Shown: positions 8,451-17,785, counted from the stretch's first letter. The stretch is 64,000 nucleotides of DNA from Labrys sedimenti (GCF_034424805.1 NZ_JAXOUF010000001.1:496001-560000), one strand, 5' to 3'. Translations and numbers: made by a program. The notes: generated by a model from the sequence alone, not told the origin.

Positions 8451-8960
8451 TTAGACGGTAACCCTGATCTCGCCTACAAGCCTCAGCAGGAGGTCGAGAG
8501 CCTGCTCCACCGCTTGCCTGCGGATCTCCGAGCGTGACAGTTCGCCGAAGCGGCGCTCGACATGCAGGCGCGGTCCTTGCCGGCTCCAGGCGGCGAAATG
8601 AACGAGACCCACAGGCTTGGTGGCCGTGCCGCCGCCTGGGCCGGCAACGCCGGTGATCGCCACGGCCAGTCCGGCTCGCGAATGGAGCACTGCTCCCTCC
8701 GCCATGGCGAAGGCGACGCTTTCGCTCACCGCGCCATCCCGTTCGATCAGGGCCGGCGGCACGCCGAGCATCTGCGCCTTCGCTTCGTTGGAATAGGTGA
8801 CGAAGCCGCGGTCCACCACGTCGGACGAGCCGGGAATGGCGGTGAGGGCGCCCGCCACCAGTCCGCCGGTGCATGATTCCGCCGTCGCGACCATAAGGCC
8901 CTTGGCACGGCAGGCTACGAGCACCTTGGTGGCCTGTTCGAAGAAGATCTCGTCATTCAT
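8451..8960 (-). CDS. CinA C-terminal-type nicotinamide-nucleotide amidase
   Basis: 169-residue protein consisting only of the CinA C-terminal domain (PncC-like), which deamidates nicotinamide mononucleotide in NAD recycling. The hallmark TAESCTGGLVAGALTAIPGSS (nucleophilic Ser in ESCTGG), VTYSNEAKAQMLGV and AITGVAGPGGGTATKPVG motifs are intact. The N-terminal molybdopterin-binding-like domain of full CinA is absent, as in E. coli YgaD. ATG at 8960 is the start; the upstream open frame overlaps ispDF and is a shadow. It lies 20 bp downstream of ispDF and is probably cotranscribed with it. Confidence 0.92.
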   Translation of the reverse strand: MNDEIFFEQATKVLVACRAKGLMVATAESCTGGLVAGALTAIPGSSDVVDRGFVTYSNEAKAQMLGVPPALIERDGAVSESVAFAMAEGAVLHSRAGLAVAITGVAGPGGGTATKPVGLVHFAAWSRQGPRLHVERRFGELSRSEIRRQAVEQALDLLLRLVGEIRVTV

Positions 8961-8980
8961 GGCCGGTATCCTCACTCCGA

Positions 8981-10174
8981 TTAGCCCCAGGGCAGCCGCA
9001 CTGTCGCCGATGCCATGGCGGCGATGCCTTCGCGCCGGCCGGTAAAGCCCAGCCCCTCGGTGGTGGTCGCCTTGACGCCCACCCGGTCGACAGCAATTCC
9101 GGCGATCTCGGCGATGCGTGCCCGCATGGCGTCGCGATGCGGCCCGATCTTCGGCGCCTCGCACAGCAGCGTGACGTCGAGATGGGCGATGGCGCCACCG
9201 CGCGCCCGCACCAGGCCGGAGGCATGGGCCAGAAAGCGATCGGACGAGGCACCCTTCCATTGCGGATCGGAAGGCGGAAAATGCGAGCCGATATCGCCGT
9301 CGCCGATCGCACCGAGAATGGCGTCGGTCAGGGCATGCAGGCCGACATCGGCATCCGAATGTCCCTTCAACGTGTGGTCGTGGGAGATTTTCAGGCCGTT
9401 GAGCCAGACGTGGTCACCCGCGGCGAAAGCATGGACGTCGAAACCCGTTCCCGTCCGGACGTCGCCGAGGGCGGCCAGTTCGTTGGCAGCCTGTTCCGCA
9501 CGCTGGAAGTCGTTTTCGGTCGTCAGTTTCATGTTGGTCGCTTCGCCTTCGAAGATGTGGAGAGGATGACCGGCCCATTCGGCCACGGCGCCATCGTCGG
9601 TCAATGTCTCGATTCCGGCTTCGGCTGCCGCGAGATGGGAGGACAGGATCAGGTCGAAACCGAAGGCCTGTGGCGTCTGGACGGCGCGCAGGAGGCTGCG
9701 TTCAGGCGTCGCCTTGACCCGGCCGTCCATATCGATCTGCTTGATGGTATCCGTGACAGCCAGCCCTGGCACGGCGGCTCCGTGCGCGCGTGCCGCCTCG
9801 ATCGCCCGGTCGATCAAAGCGGGGCTGGCGAAGGGGCGTGCTGCGTCATGCAGCAGCACGATATCGGGCCTGTCGCCGATCAGCGCCTTCAGCCCGGCGA
9901 GGCAGGACGCCTGCCTGGTGCTGCCGCCGAGAACGGAGCCCGCCTGCTTGCTGATTCCCGCGGAGCTGGTCGCAAAGAGGTCCTCGTCTCCCGCGCCGAT
10001 CACCGTGACGATGCTGTCGATGGCGGGATGCTGTTCGAAAAGGGCGAGAGTGCGTGCGAGGACGCTTCTTCCTCCCAGCAGGCGATACTGCTTGGGAACG
10101 GCGCCGCCGACACGCGATCCGCGTCCTGCTGCGACGATCAGTGCCGCCACGCGCAATTTGGCTGGAGCCTTCAT
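8981..10174 (-). CDS. ispDF: Bifunctional IspD/IspF (MEP cytidylyltransferase and MEcPP synthase)
   Basis: Fused enzyme of the non-mevalonate isoprenoid pathway. The N-terminal IspD domain (about 1-230) has AALIVAAGRGSR and PKQYRLLGG for CTP binding and VLLHDAARPF; the C-terminal IspF domain (about 235-397) has GTGFDVHAF, KGHSDADVGLHALTDAILGA and FPPSDPQWKGASS with the zinc ligands. Fusion is common in alphaproteobacteria. The ATG at 10174 gives the usual short IspD leader (MKAPAKLRVAALIVAAG); a start at 10216 would add 14 residues and overlap the divergent gene. It is divergent from the Ppx/GppA gene. Confidence 0.96.
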   Translation of the reverse strand: MKAPAKLRVAALIVAAGRGSRVGGAVPKQYRLLGGRSVLARTLALFEQHPAIDSIVTVIGAGDEDLFATSSAGISKQAGSVLGGSTRQASCLAGLKALIGDRPDIVLLHDAARPFASPALIDRAIEAARAHGAAVPGLAVTDTIKQIDMDGRVKATPERSLLRAVQTPQAFGFDLILSSHLAAAEAGIETLTDDGAVAEWAGHPLHIFEGEATNMKLTTENDFQRAEQAANELAALGDVRTGTGFDVHAFAAGDHVWLNGLKISHDHTLKGHSDADVGLHALTDAILGAIGDGDIGSHFPPSDPQWKGASSDRFLAHASGLVRARGGAIAHLDVTLLCEAPKIGPHRDAMRARIAEIAGIAVDRVGVKATTTEGLGFTGRREGIAAMASATVRLPWG

Positions 10175-10196
10175 GATCTTGATAACACGAACATAG

Positions 10197-11390
10197 ATGG
10201 AATTCTTTCTCGCCACCGGCGCGGAACTTGTTACACTCGCAAGCGAAGTGGCGAAATGCCTGTGGCGCAGGAAAATTGCGACCGGGCACGGTCAAGGTAG
10301 TATTTTGGTGGATCGAAGTTTGGAGGCACAAGCGCCTCGGTCGAGTGAGGGTGCACATCTATCCGTGCCGCAATTACGGCAAGGAGAGCAGGCGCGCCGT
10401 CACCACACCTATGCCGCGCTTGATCTTGGCACGAATAATTGCCGCCTTCTGGTTGCGCGCCCGACGGGAGAGGGATTTCGTGTCATCGATGCCTTTTCGC
10501 GCATTGTCCGGCTCGGAGAAGGACTGGGTGCCAGCGGCAGCCTGCATATCAACGCCATGGGGCGGGCTGTCGATGCCCTGGCCGTCTGTGCGCAGAAGAT
10601 GCGGGACCGCCGCGTCGACCGGGCGAGGCTGATCGCCACGGAGGCCTGCCGCGCCGCCGACAACGGATTGCTCTTCGTCGAGCGTGTGCTGAAGGAAACC
10701 GGGCTCGATCTCGAGATCGTCGACCGGGAGACCGAGGCCCGGCTGGCTGCTGCCGGCTGCATTCCGCTGATCGATCGCAATCTCGATGGGGTGGTGCTCT
10801 TCGACATCGGCGGCGGGTCTTCGGAAATCGTCTGGCTCGACATCGATCCGACCGACCGGAACAGGCAGCCCAGGGTGCGCGGCTGGACGTCGCTTCCCGT
10901 CGGGGTGGTGACTCTCTCCGAGCGCCATGGCGGCGTCAGGGTGACGCGCGAGAGTTTCGAACGCATGGTGGACGATGTATCGGGCATGCTCGCCTCGTTC
11001 TCGCATCGGGAGGCTATCGCCAGGCGCGTCGGGCGCCTGCATTTGCTGGGCACTTCGGGCACGGTGACCACCATGGCCGGCATTCACCTGGAACTGCCCC
11101 GCTATGACCGGCGCCGGGTGGATGGCTTGTGGATGTCGCGCGGCGAGATCGACAACGTGCTCGAACGTCTCCTGGACATGACCTATGAGGAGCGCGTCGC
11201 CAATGCCTGCATCGGCCCTGAAAGGGCCGATCTGGTGATGGCCGGATGCGCCATTTTCGAGGCCATTCGGCGGGCTTTTCCCTGTGAACGATTGCGCGTG
11301 GCCGATCGGGGCCTGCGCGAAGGATTATTGGTGCAGATGATGCAGGAGGACCGTGTCTGGCGTCACAACGGTGCGGGGCGCAATCCGTGA
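10197..11390 (+). CDS. Ppx/GppA family phosphatase
   Basis: Exopolyphosphatase/guanosine pentaphosphatase family, sugar-kinase/Hsp70 actin fold. The phosphate-binding motif YAALDLGTNNCRLLVARP lies at about residue 72, EACRAADNG and VLFDIGGGSSEIVWLD follow, and LLGTSGTVTTMAG is the second glycine motif. The protein is short (about 330 residues after the leader), as in the compact alphaproteobacterial type. The annotated start at 10197 leaves a 70-residue Arg/Gln-rich leader of doubtful reality; internal GTG or TTG codons near 10248-10308 may be the true start. The stop overlaps the GTG start of rlmE by 4 bp, so the two are coupled. Confidence 0.9.
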   Translation: MEFFLATGAELVTLASEVAKCLWRRKIATGHGQGSILVDRSLEAQAPRSSEGAHLSVPQLRQGEQARRHHTYAALDLGTNNCRLLVARPTGEGFRVIDAFSRIVRLGEGLGASGSLHINAMGRAVDALAVCAQKMRDRRVDRARLIATEACRAADNGLLFVERVLKETGLDLEIVDRETEARLAAAGCIPLIDRNLDGVVLFDIGGGSSEIVWLDIDPTDRNRQPRVRGWTSLPVGVVTLSERHGGVRVTRESFERMVDDVSGMLASFSHREAIARRVGRLHLLGTSGTVTTMAGIHLELPRYDRRRVDGLWMSRGEIDNVLERLLDMTYEERVANACIGPERADLVMAGCAIFEAIRRAFPCERLRVADRGLREGLLVQMMQEDRVWRHNGAGRNP

Positions 11391-12139
11391 GTGGTGGAGC
11401 AGGCAAGGGCGGTGGTCCCGGCAAGGGCAAGAACAACTCCGGCCGGGGCAGTGGCGCGCGCGAACTGGGCGTGCGGCTGAAGACGGCGCGGGGACGTACC
11501 CATTCCTCGCAGCTCTGGCTCGAGCGCCAGCTCAATGACCCCTATGTCGCCCGCGCCAAGCGTGAGGGACGGCGCTCGCGCGCGATATACAAGCTGATCG
11601 AGATCAACGACAAGGCCAAGCTGCTCAAGCCGGGCCAGCGTGTGCTCGACCTCGGCGCGGCCCCCGGCGGCTGGTCGCAACTGGCGGCGGAGATCACCGA
11701 TTCCGTCAATGGCCGCGGCAAGGTGGTTGCGATCGACCTCCTGCCCATCGATCCCATTCCGGGCGTCGATTTCGAGCAGATGGATTTCATGGACGATGCC
11801 GCACCGGATAGATTGAAGACGATGCTCGGCGGCCCGGCCGATCTTGTCCTGTCCGACATGGCCGCCAACACGGTGGGCCATCGCGCCACCGACCATCTGC
11901 GCATCATCGCGCTGGTCGAGGCGGCGGCCTATTTTGCCGTGGAAGTGCTGGCGCCGGGCGGAGCCTTCCTCGCCAAGGTCTTCCAGGGGGGCACCGAAGG
12001 CGATGTCCTCACCTTGCTCAAGCGCGACTTCGCGGTGGTGAAGCATTTGAAGCCGGCGGCGAGCCGCGCAGGTTCCAGCGAGATGTATGTGCTGGCCACC
12101 GGATTCCGGGGCCGGAAGGAAACCGATTCCGTCGATTGA
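11387..12139 (+). CDS. rlmE: 23S rRNA (uridine-2'-O)-methyltransferase
   Basis: FtsJ/RrmJ family methyltransferase that modifies U2552 of 23S rRNA in the 50S subunit. 250 residues: a Gly/Lys/Arg-rich N-terminal tail of about 30 residues likely contacts RNA; then RSRAIYKLIEI (catalytic Lys), VLDLGAAPGGWSQ (SAM motif I), LSDMAANTVGHRATDH (catalytic Asp) and LAKVFQGG (catalytic Lys). GTG start overlaps the preceding stop as GTGA. The tail is longer than in E. coli but typical of Rhizobiales. Confidence 0.95.
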   Translation: MSGGAGKGGGPGKGKNNSGRGSGARELGVRLKTARGRTHSSQLWLERQLNDPYVARAKREGRRSRAIYKLIEINDKAKLLKPGQRVLDLGAAPGGWSQLAAEITDSVNGRGKVVAIDLLPIDPIPGVDFEQMDFMDDAAPDRLKTMLGGPADLVLSDMAANTVGHRATDHLRIIALVEAAAYFAVEVLAPGGAFLAKVFQGGTEGDVLTLLKRDFAVVKHLKPAASRAGSSEMYVLATGFRGRKETDSVD

Positions 12140-12349
12140 GGTTCGATTCCCGGGAGCGCGGGCGTTCTGTTCGCCTTTTCCTTCGCTATTCGCGCGGGTT
12201 CCAGTAGCGGGTTGGATGCCTTGCCGCTCCCCGGAAACGCGCTCTATCCATCAAAGTTGGAAAGTTCATCGCGAGAAATCCCTGTCTGGATGACTTGATC
12301 CCGGCAGCGCGCCATTGCACAAGTGCGCAATCTCAAGTTCGGACTGATG

Positions 12350-13675
12350 ATGGCTGATCCTCTTAAAATCGGTATTGCCGGCCTTGGCACCGTCGGTGCC
12401 TCCACCATTCGCCTTCTCGATCGTCGCGCCAATGCGCTTGCCGCCAGTTGCGGCCGGGGCGTGACGGTTACCGCCGTTTCCGCCCGCTCGCGAACGCGCG
12501 ACCGCGGCCTGCCGATGGAGCGCTTTCGCTGGTTCGACGATCCGATCGCCCTGGCCTGCGATCCCGGAATCGACGTCTTCGTCGAATTGATGGGCGGCGA
12601 GGAGGGCGCGGCGCATGAGGCGGTGAAGGCGGCTCTCGATGCCGGCAAACCCGTGGTCACCGCCAACAAGGCTCTGCTGGCACGCCACGGCGTCGATCTT
12701 GCCAGGCGGGCCGAGAAGGCCGGCGTCGCGCTCAATTTCGAGGCAGCGGTCGCCGGCGGCGTGCCGATCATCAAGACGTTGCGCGAAGCTCTGATCGGCA
12801 ACAATATCGATCGCGTCTATGGCATCCTGAACGGTACCTGCAACTACATCCTGACCAAGATGGAGGCCGAGGGTTTGTCCTTCGATGCCTGCCTGAAGGA
12901 GGCGCAGCGCCTGGGTTATGCCGAGGCCGACCCCACTTTCGACATTGGCGGCTTCGATACCGCCCATAAGCTCGCTTTGCTCACCAGCCTCGCCTTCGGC
13001 ACGCAGGTGAATGCCGATGCCATCCATGTCGAGGGCATCGAGCGCATCACCACCGAGGACCTGCTGGCTGCCGACGAGCTTGGCTATCGCGTCAAGCTGC
13101 TGGGTGTCGCCACGCGCTCCGAAGCCGGCGTGGAGCAGCGCGTCCACCCCACCATGGTGCCGAAATCGACCCCGATCGCGCAGGTCAACGGCGTCACCAA
13201 TGCGGTGGCCATCGATGCCGACGCCGTGCCGGAACTGACCCTGGTCGGCCCGGGAGCCGGTGGCGAGGCCACGGCCTCTGCCGTGGTCGGCGACATCGCC
13301 GATATTGCGCGGGGCCAGGCCGGTGCGCCGTTCGGGCGCAAGACCGGCGATCTCGAACCCTTGCCGGCCGCTGCCATGCAGGCCCATAAGGGCGGGTACT
13401 ATGTTCGCCTTTCGGTGGCGGACAGGCCGGGTGCCGCGGCGGGCATCGCCACGCGCATGGCCGAGCGCGGGATCTCGCTGGAGTCGATCGTGCAGAAGCA
13501 CCGCGGCGGCAAGGTCTATGGCGGTGACGATCCGAGCAAGGTCGCCGGCGCCGTGCCCGTCATCCTCATCACCTATGCCACGACCGAAGCCGATATTCGC
13601 GGAGCCGTCGATGCCATGGTTGCCGATGGCTACATCGTGGAAACGCCGCAATTGATCCGCATCGAGCGCGAGTAA
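12350..13675 (+). CDS. hom: Homoserine dehydrogenase
   Basis: NAD(P)-dependent reduction of aspartate semialdehyde to homoserine, the branch point to Thr and Met. 441 residues from ATG 12350: NAD-binding IGIAGLGTVG, VTANKALLARHG, the catalytic core EAAVAGGVPIIKTLREAL and GILNGTCNYILTKME, and DIGGFDTAHKLALL; a C-terminal ACT domain (about 345-440, GGYYVRLSVADRPGAAAGIA) suggests feedback control by threonine. The open frame also allows GTG 12323 and ATG 12347, and there is no clear ribosome-binding site. glpX follows, the usual alphaproteobacterial pair. MetY, further along the Met branch, is encoded at about 54 kb. Confidence 0.96.
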   Translation: MADPLKIGIAGLGTVGASTIRLLDRRANALAASCGRGVTVTAVSARSRTRDRGLPMERFRWFDDPIALACDPGIDVFVELMGGEEGAAHEAVKAALDAGKPVVTANKALLARHGVDLARRAEKAGVALNFEAAVAGGVPIIKTLREALIGNNIDRVYGILNGTCNYILTKMEAEGLSFDACLKEAQRLGYAEADPTFDIGGFDTAHKLALLTSLAFGTQVNADAIHVEGIERITTEDLLAADELGYRVKLLGVATRSEAGVEQRVHPTMVPKSTPIAQVNGVTNAVAIDADAVPELTLVGPGAGGEATASAVVGDIADIARGQAGAPFGRKTGDLEPLPAAAMQAHKGGYYVRLSVADRPGAAAGIATRMAERGISLESIVQKHRGGKVYGGDDPSKVAGAVPVILITYATTEADIRGAVDAMVADGYIVETPQLIRIERE

Positions 13676-13690
13676 GCAGCATCCCAGGGC

Positions 13691-13742
13691 GTGTCGCCAG
13701 GCAGGTTTTCTGCCTCGGACGCCAAGCCATAACTGACGACAC
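13691..13742. other. Nested hairpin between hom and glpX
   Basis: An inner stem AGGCAG-GTTTT-CTGCCT (13699-13715) is flanked by a complementary outer pair GTGTCG (13691-13696) and CGACAC (13737-13742). There is no T-tract. It could be a processing or attenuation structure, but nothing shows regulation. Confidence 0.35.
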
Positions 13743-13763
13743 ACTCTAACAACGGAGGAAGCC

Positions 13764-14762
13764 ATGTCGGAGATTATTCAGGTCAAGCCGACGGATGTCA
13801 TCGAGCGCATCCTTTCCCTTGAACTGGTCCGTGTGACCGAACGCGCCGCCGTTGCCTCGGCATTGCTGCGTGGACGAGGGGATGAAAAGGCCGCCGACAA
13901 GGCGGCGGTCGACGCCATGCGGCGCGAGCTCAACAAGATGCCGATCGACGGCACCGTGGTGATCGGCGAAGGCGAGCGCGACGAGGCGCCGATGCTGTTC
14001 ATCGGCGAGAAGGTCGGCAACGGCCTGGGCCCGAAAGTCGACATCGCCGTCGACCCGCTGGAAGGCACCACGCTCTGCGCCAAGGACATGCCGGGTTCGA
14101 TCGCGGTGATGGCGATGGCCTCGGCCGGTTCGCTCCTCAACGCACCGGACGTCTATATGGACAAGATCGCCATCGGCCCCGGTTATGCCGAGGGTGTCGT
14201 CGATCTCGACGCCAGTGTGGAAGACAATCTGCATGCCCTGGCCAAGGCCAAGGGCGTCAAGCCGCGCGAACTGACGGCGCTGGTGCTCGATCGTCCGCGC
14301 CACGCGCCGATCATCGAGGCGATCCGCAAGGTCGGCGCCTCGATCCGCGTCATCACCGACGGCGATGTTGCAGGCGTCATCTTCACCACCAATGCGCATG
14401 AGACCGGCATCGACATCTATCTGGGCATTGGCGGCGCTCCTGAAGGCGTGCTGGCAGCTGCGGCGCTGCGCTGTGTCGGCGGCCAGATGCAGGGGCGCCT
14501 CATCCTCGACACCGAGGCCAAACGCGAGCGTGCCCTGAAGATGGGCGTCACCGACCCGAGGCGCAAATACAAGATGGAGGAACTCGCCTCCGGGGACGTC
14601 ATCGTTGCCGCGACCGGCGTGACCGACGGGGCTCTGCTCCAGGGCGTGAAGTTCCGCGGGCCCGTGATCACCACCGAGACGGTGATCTACCGTTCGCTCA
14701 ACGGCACGGTGCGCCGCATCCATGGCGAACATCGCCAGATGTCGAAATTCAATCTCGACTGA
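13764..14762 (+). CDS. glpX: Class II fructose-1,6-bisphosphatase
   Basis: Metal-dependent gluconeogenic phosphatase of the GlpX family, 332 residues. Diagnostic stretches: DGTVVIGEGERDEAPMLFIGE (first metal site), AVDPLEGTTLCAKDMPG (DPxEGT phosphate/metal motif), and GIGGAPEGVLAAAALRCVGGQMQGR. In some alphaproteobacteria the enzyme may also act on sedoheptulose bisphosphate. GGAGGAAG lies upstream of the ATG. Its TGA shares a base with the ATG of the next gene, so they are translationally coupled. Confidence 0.97.
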   Translation: MSEIIQVKPTDVIERILSLELVRVTERAAVASALLRGRGDEKAADKAAVDAMRRELNKMPIDGTVVIGEGERDEAPMLFIGEKVGNGLGPKVDIAVDPLEGTTLCAKDMPGSIAVMAMASAGSLLNAPDVYMDKIAIGPGYAEGVVDLDASVEDNLHALAKAKGVKPRELTALVLDRPRHAPIIEAIRKVGASIRVITDGDVAGVIFTTNAHETGIDIYLGIGGAPEGVLAAAALRCVGGQMQGRLILDTEAKRERALKMGVTDPRRKYKMEELASGDVIVAATGVTDGALLQGVKFRGPVITTETVIYRSLNGTVRRIHGEHRQMSKFNLD

Positions 14763-15205
14763 TGGATATCCGTGCGCTCACGGCCGAGGAACGCCCTGCC
14801 TGGGAACCGCTCTGGCAGGGTTACCTCACTTTCTACAAGGCGTCGGTGCCCGAGGAGACGACGGCACTGACCTGGGCGCGGTTCCACGACCCCGCCGAGC
14901 CGATGTCTGCCTATGGCGCCTTCATCGACGGCAGGCTGGCCGGCATCGTGCATCTGATCCTGCATCGCTCGACCTGGACGCCGGGCCCCTATTGTTATCT
15001 GCAGGACCTGTTTACGGCCGAATGGGCTCGCCGCCGGGGTGTCGCCCGCGGCCTGATCGAATGGTCGTATCAGGAAGCCACGCGCTGCGGCGCCAGCCGC
15101 ATCTATTGGCTGACGCATGAAAGCAATGTCGAGGCCCAGGCCGTCTACGACCAGGTGGCATCCCGTTCGGGCTTCATCCAGTATCGGAAGATGCTGCCGG
15201 CCTGA
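14762..15205 (+). CDS. GNAT family N-acetyltransferase
   Basis: 147-residue single-domain acetyltransferase. Acetyl-CoA binding is expected at LFTAEWARRRGVARGLIEW (motif A, RRxGxA/G), with a late THESNVEAQAVYDQV helix. The Trp/Tyr-rich N-terminus (WEPLWQGYLTFY) is typical of a subgroup of unknown substrate. It overlaps glpX by one base (TGATG), suggesting joint expression, although no metabolic link is evident. Confidence 0.88.
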   Translation: MDIRALTAEERPAWEPLWQGYLTFYKASVPEETTALTWARFHDPAEPMSAYGAFIDGRLAGIVHLILHRSTWTPGPYCYLQDLFTAEWARRRGVARGLIEWSYQEATRCGASRIYWLTHESNVEAQAVYDQVASRSGFIQYRKMLPA

Positions 15206-15228
15206 ACGGCCGGCAGGCCTTGCCTCGG

Positions 15229-16302
15229 TCACGGCTTCGCTTCGAGGATGAGATTGAACGGCGTTTCCGTTGCGCGCCGGAAGCGGGTGAAGCCGGCTTC
15301 CGTCGCCACCTTGCGCAGACGCGCCTCGCCGGCCTGGGCACCGAGTGCCAGGCCGACCTCCTGATCCAGCGAAGCCGGCGTGCAGATGACGGTGGAGGCT
15401 GCATAGTAGACGCGTCCGACCGGATTGAAATTGTCCTCGAGCCGGTCATTGGCGAAGGGTTCCACCAGCATGCAGGTTCCGTCCGCCGCCATCGTGGACC
15501 TGATATGGCGCAAGGCCCCGACCGGATCGCCCATATCGTGCAGGCAATCGAAGAAGCAGACGAGATCGTAGCCGTGCGCCGGCACCGACTTGGCCGTGCT
15601 GACCTCGAATGTGACGCGGCCGGCCATGCCGGCAGCCTCGGCAGCGCTCCTGGCATCGTCGATCGAGCCGGGATGATAGTCGAAGCCGTAGAAGCGCGAA
15701 TTGGGGAAGGCCCGGGCCATGATCATGGTCGAGACGCCGTGCCCGCAACCGATGTCGGCAACGGTCGCGCCTTGCTCCAGCTTTTCCACCACGCCCTCCA
15801 GGGCAGGCAGCCATTCCTGCACGAGGTGGTGGCGATAGGCGGTGCGGAAAAAACGGGCCGTGCCGCAGAACAGGCATTTGTCCCGCTTGTCCCAGCCGAC
15901 GCCTCGGCCGGTGCGGAACGCATCGGAGATGGCGGGTTCGTCTCGCAGGGTTGCGGCGACGAGATCGCCCACGGCGCCCAGGAAGACGGGGCTGTCCTCG
16001 TCGGCGAAGACTGCCGCCTGTTCCGGTTGCATGGAAAAGCGGGCAGTTCCGGGATCGTAGACCACATAGTCCGAGGCGGCCTGGGCAGCCAGCCATTCGC
16101 GTATGTAGCGCTCGGAGGTATCGGTCTTCTCGGCGAGTTGCTGGGAGGTCATCGGCCCTGCCTCGGCAAGGGCCTTGTAGAGGCCGAGCTTGTCACCGAT
16201 GAGGAGCAGCGACGCGTTCATCGCAGCACCGACATCATTGAGCATCTTGCCCATGAAGGCGTTGAGTTTGTCCGGGTCTATCGTTCCATTCTGTACGGCC
16301 AT
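15229..16302 (-). CDS. Winged-helix SAM-dependent methyltransferase
   Basis: 357 residues in two domains. The N-terminal part (about 20-100) is a winged helix of the type seen in small-molecule O-methyltransferases and Rv2258c-like proteins (MTSQQLAEKTDTSERYIREWLAAQAA). The C-terminal Rossmann domain has SAM motif I VADIGCGHGVSTMIMA, motif II FYGFDYHPGSIDDAR and motif IV YDLVCFFDCLHDMGDP. Substrate unknown. Good ribosome-binding site AGGAGA upstream of the ATG. It is transcribed away from the glycosyltransferase and toward glpX and the acetyltransferase, so it is its own unit. Confidence 0.88.
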   Translation of the reverse strand: MAVQNGTIDPDKLNAFMGKMLNDVGAAMNASLLLIGDKLGLYKALAEAGPMTSQQLAEKTDTSERYIREWLAAQAASDYVVYDPGTARFSMQPEQAAVFADEDSPVFLGAVGDLVAATLRDEPAISDAFRTGRGVGWDKRDKCLFCGTARFFRTAYRHHLVQEWLPALEGVVEKLEQGATVADIGCGHGVSTMIMARAFPNSRFYGFDYHPGSIDDARSAAEAAGMAGRVTFEVSTAKSVPAHGYDLVCFFDCLHDMGDPVGALRHIRSTMAADGTCMLVEPFANDRLEDNFNPVGRVYYAASTVICTPASLDQEVGLALGAQAGEARLRKVATEAGFTRFRRATETPFNLILEAKP

Positions 16303-16711
16303 CGCTGTTCTCCTGTCGTCGAATGCGGCCTGCCGTCGCCGGCATCGGACTCCCTTGGCGATGCGATCCTAGTGTCCTTCGTTTCGAGACAGGTGTGGGG
16401 CATCGCTGCCTGACGACAGCAATCCGCGACTTGAACCATGAAAATTGACGACGCTTGAACTGGTTCGATCACGAGACGAAAGCGGAAGGTTTGCATGACG
16501 CCGCGCCGGGAACCCATGCCGGCGACGATGACATCTTCGTCCTGGCTGGATCTTTCGTTACAACCCTGATTTGCGCACGACGAATACTACCACAACAGGG
16601 TAGAGGCTGCTCCTGGCCATTAGGCGGATGCCGCAGCGTCGGTTCGGACAAAATCTCCGGCTTGCGGCTGATGGGCTGGCCATTTTTCGAGGCTTCGATT
16701 AGATCACCGGC
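16303..16711. other. Divergent intergenic region, no gene seen
   Basis: 409 bp between the methyltransferase and the glycosyltransferase, which diverge. The short open frames across it lack start signals and family resemblance. It must hold both promoters, but I see no confident -35/-10 pair, operator or RNA. Confidence 0.6.
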
Positions 16712-17518
16712 ATGTCGCCACCCGTACCAGCATCCGGGCAGCCCGGCCTGCCGCCCCTATCCGTCTTCATCATCGCCTTCAACGAGGCTGATCGCATCGG
16801 TGCGACGATCGAGGCCGTGCGCGGCCTGACGGATGACCTGATCGTGGTCGACTCAGGGTCGACCGACGGCACGCAGGCGATCGCCGAGAAGTTAGGCGCC
16901 AGGGTGATCCACAATTCCTGGCCCGGCTACGGCCCGCAAAAGCGCTTTGCCGAGACCCAGTGCCGCCACAACTGGATCCTCAACATCGATGCGGACGAGG
17001 TGGTGTCGCCGCAACTCTCGGCAGAGATCCGCGCCCTTTTCTCGGGTAACGGACCCGAAGCGGACGGGTACGAGATCAGCATCGCGGAAGTCTTTCCGGG
17101 GGAAAGGGAACCCCACCCCTGGGGGTACACGCTGGCGCCGGTGCGGCTCTATCGATTCGATCGCGGCCGCTATGCCGATTCGACCGTGCATGATCGCGTG
17201 CATTTCAACGACCAGCCGCGGATCGCTCGGCTGAAGGGGCGCATCCATCATTATTCGATCCGCTCGCTCGGTGATGAAATCGCCAAGTTGAACGCCTATA
17301 CCGAGCAGCAGGCCGAAGATCTCGACAAGAGAGGCAAGACACTCAGCAGCTGGCGAATTCTGACCGAATTCCCTCTCAACTTCCTGAAGGCCTATATTGG
17401 GCGTCGTCATTTCGTTCGCGGCCTCTACGGCATCGCGACGGCGACGAACTATGCCTATTTCCGTTTTCTTCGCCTGGCCAAGCATATGGAGCGACGCCGT
17501 CTACGCAAACTTCGGTGA
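16712..17518 (+). CDS. Family 2 glycosyltransferase (lipopolysaccharide-core type)
   Basis: 268-residue GT2 enzyme of the WaaE/KdtX-like group, which adds a sugar (glucose in characterised members) to lipopolysaccharide core. Motifs: PLSVFIIAFNEADRIGATIEA, IVVDSGSTDGTQAIAEK (nucleotide-sugar Asp), NWILNIDADEVVSP (DxD metal site), and HPWGYTLAPVRLYRFDRG. A C-terminal amphipathic/basic end (RLAKHMERRRLRKLR) could touch the membrane. The ATG at 16712 sits in GGCATGTC without a clear ribosome-binding site. Precise sugar and acceptor cannot be told. Confidence 0.88.
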   Translation: MSPPVPASGQPGLPPLSVFIIAFNEADRIGATIEAVRGLTDDLIVVDSGSTDGTQAIAEKLGARVIHNSWPGYGPQKRFAETQCRHNWILNIDADEVVSPQLSAEIRALFSGNGPEADGYEISIAEVFPGEREPHPWGYTLAPVRLYRFDRGRYADSTVHDRVHFNDQPRIARLKGRIHHYSIRSLGDEIAKLNAYTEQQAEDLDKRGKTLSSWRILTEFPLNFLKAYIGRRHFVRGLYGIATATNYAYFRFLRLAKHMERRRLRKLR

Positions 17519-17593
17519 TGCCGTATCATTTGGCTTGTCTTCGGGAGACGAAGGAGGGACAGTCCGCCTACATCTTTCTCGAGGGGCGATGCG

Positions 17594-17785
17594 ATGAGCG
17601 GCAAACCCGAATTCGATGCGCAGGCGGTCATCGATGCGATGGCACCGATGATCGGAATCGAAATCGATCCCGATTTTCGTGAAGGTGTTGCCGCAAATCT
17701 GAAACTGACTGCCGATCTGGCACAACTGGTGCTGTCCTTTCCGGTCGAGGATGGCGACCAGCCCGCTGCGGTCTTCGAAGCATGA
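17594..17785 (+). CDS. AtzG-like small subunit (DUF4089)
   Basis: 63-residue protein of the DUF4089/AtzG family. In Pseudomonas sp. ADP, AtzG forms a tight complex with AtzE and is needed for its stability and activity; a related HpxX protein occurs in purine/oxalurate gene sets. Visible family features are the helical DAQAVIDAMAPMIGIEIDP and FREGVAANLKLTADLAQLVLSFP, ending in an acidic tail. The gene overlaps the amidase start by 4 bp (ATGA), which fits stoichiometric coexpression. GGAG occurs about 45 bp upstream and there is only a weak site immediately before the ATG. Confidence 0.87.
   Translation: MSGKPEFDAQAVIDAMAPMIGIEIDPDFREGVAANLKLTADLAQLVLSFPVEDGDQPAAVFEA

Noticed and set aside
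8437..8456. Fragment of the two-hairpin repeat after the Coq10-like gene
   Set aside because: Only TAGAGCAAGGCGGGTTTAG resembles the start of the repeat; far too short to call.
12266..13765. 499-codon minus-strand frame over hom
   Set aside because: Antisense to homoserine dehydrogenase; Arg/His/Gly/Asp-rich shadow.
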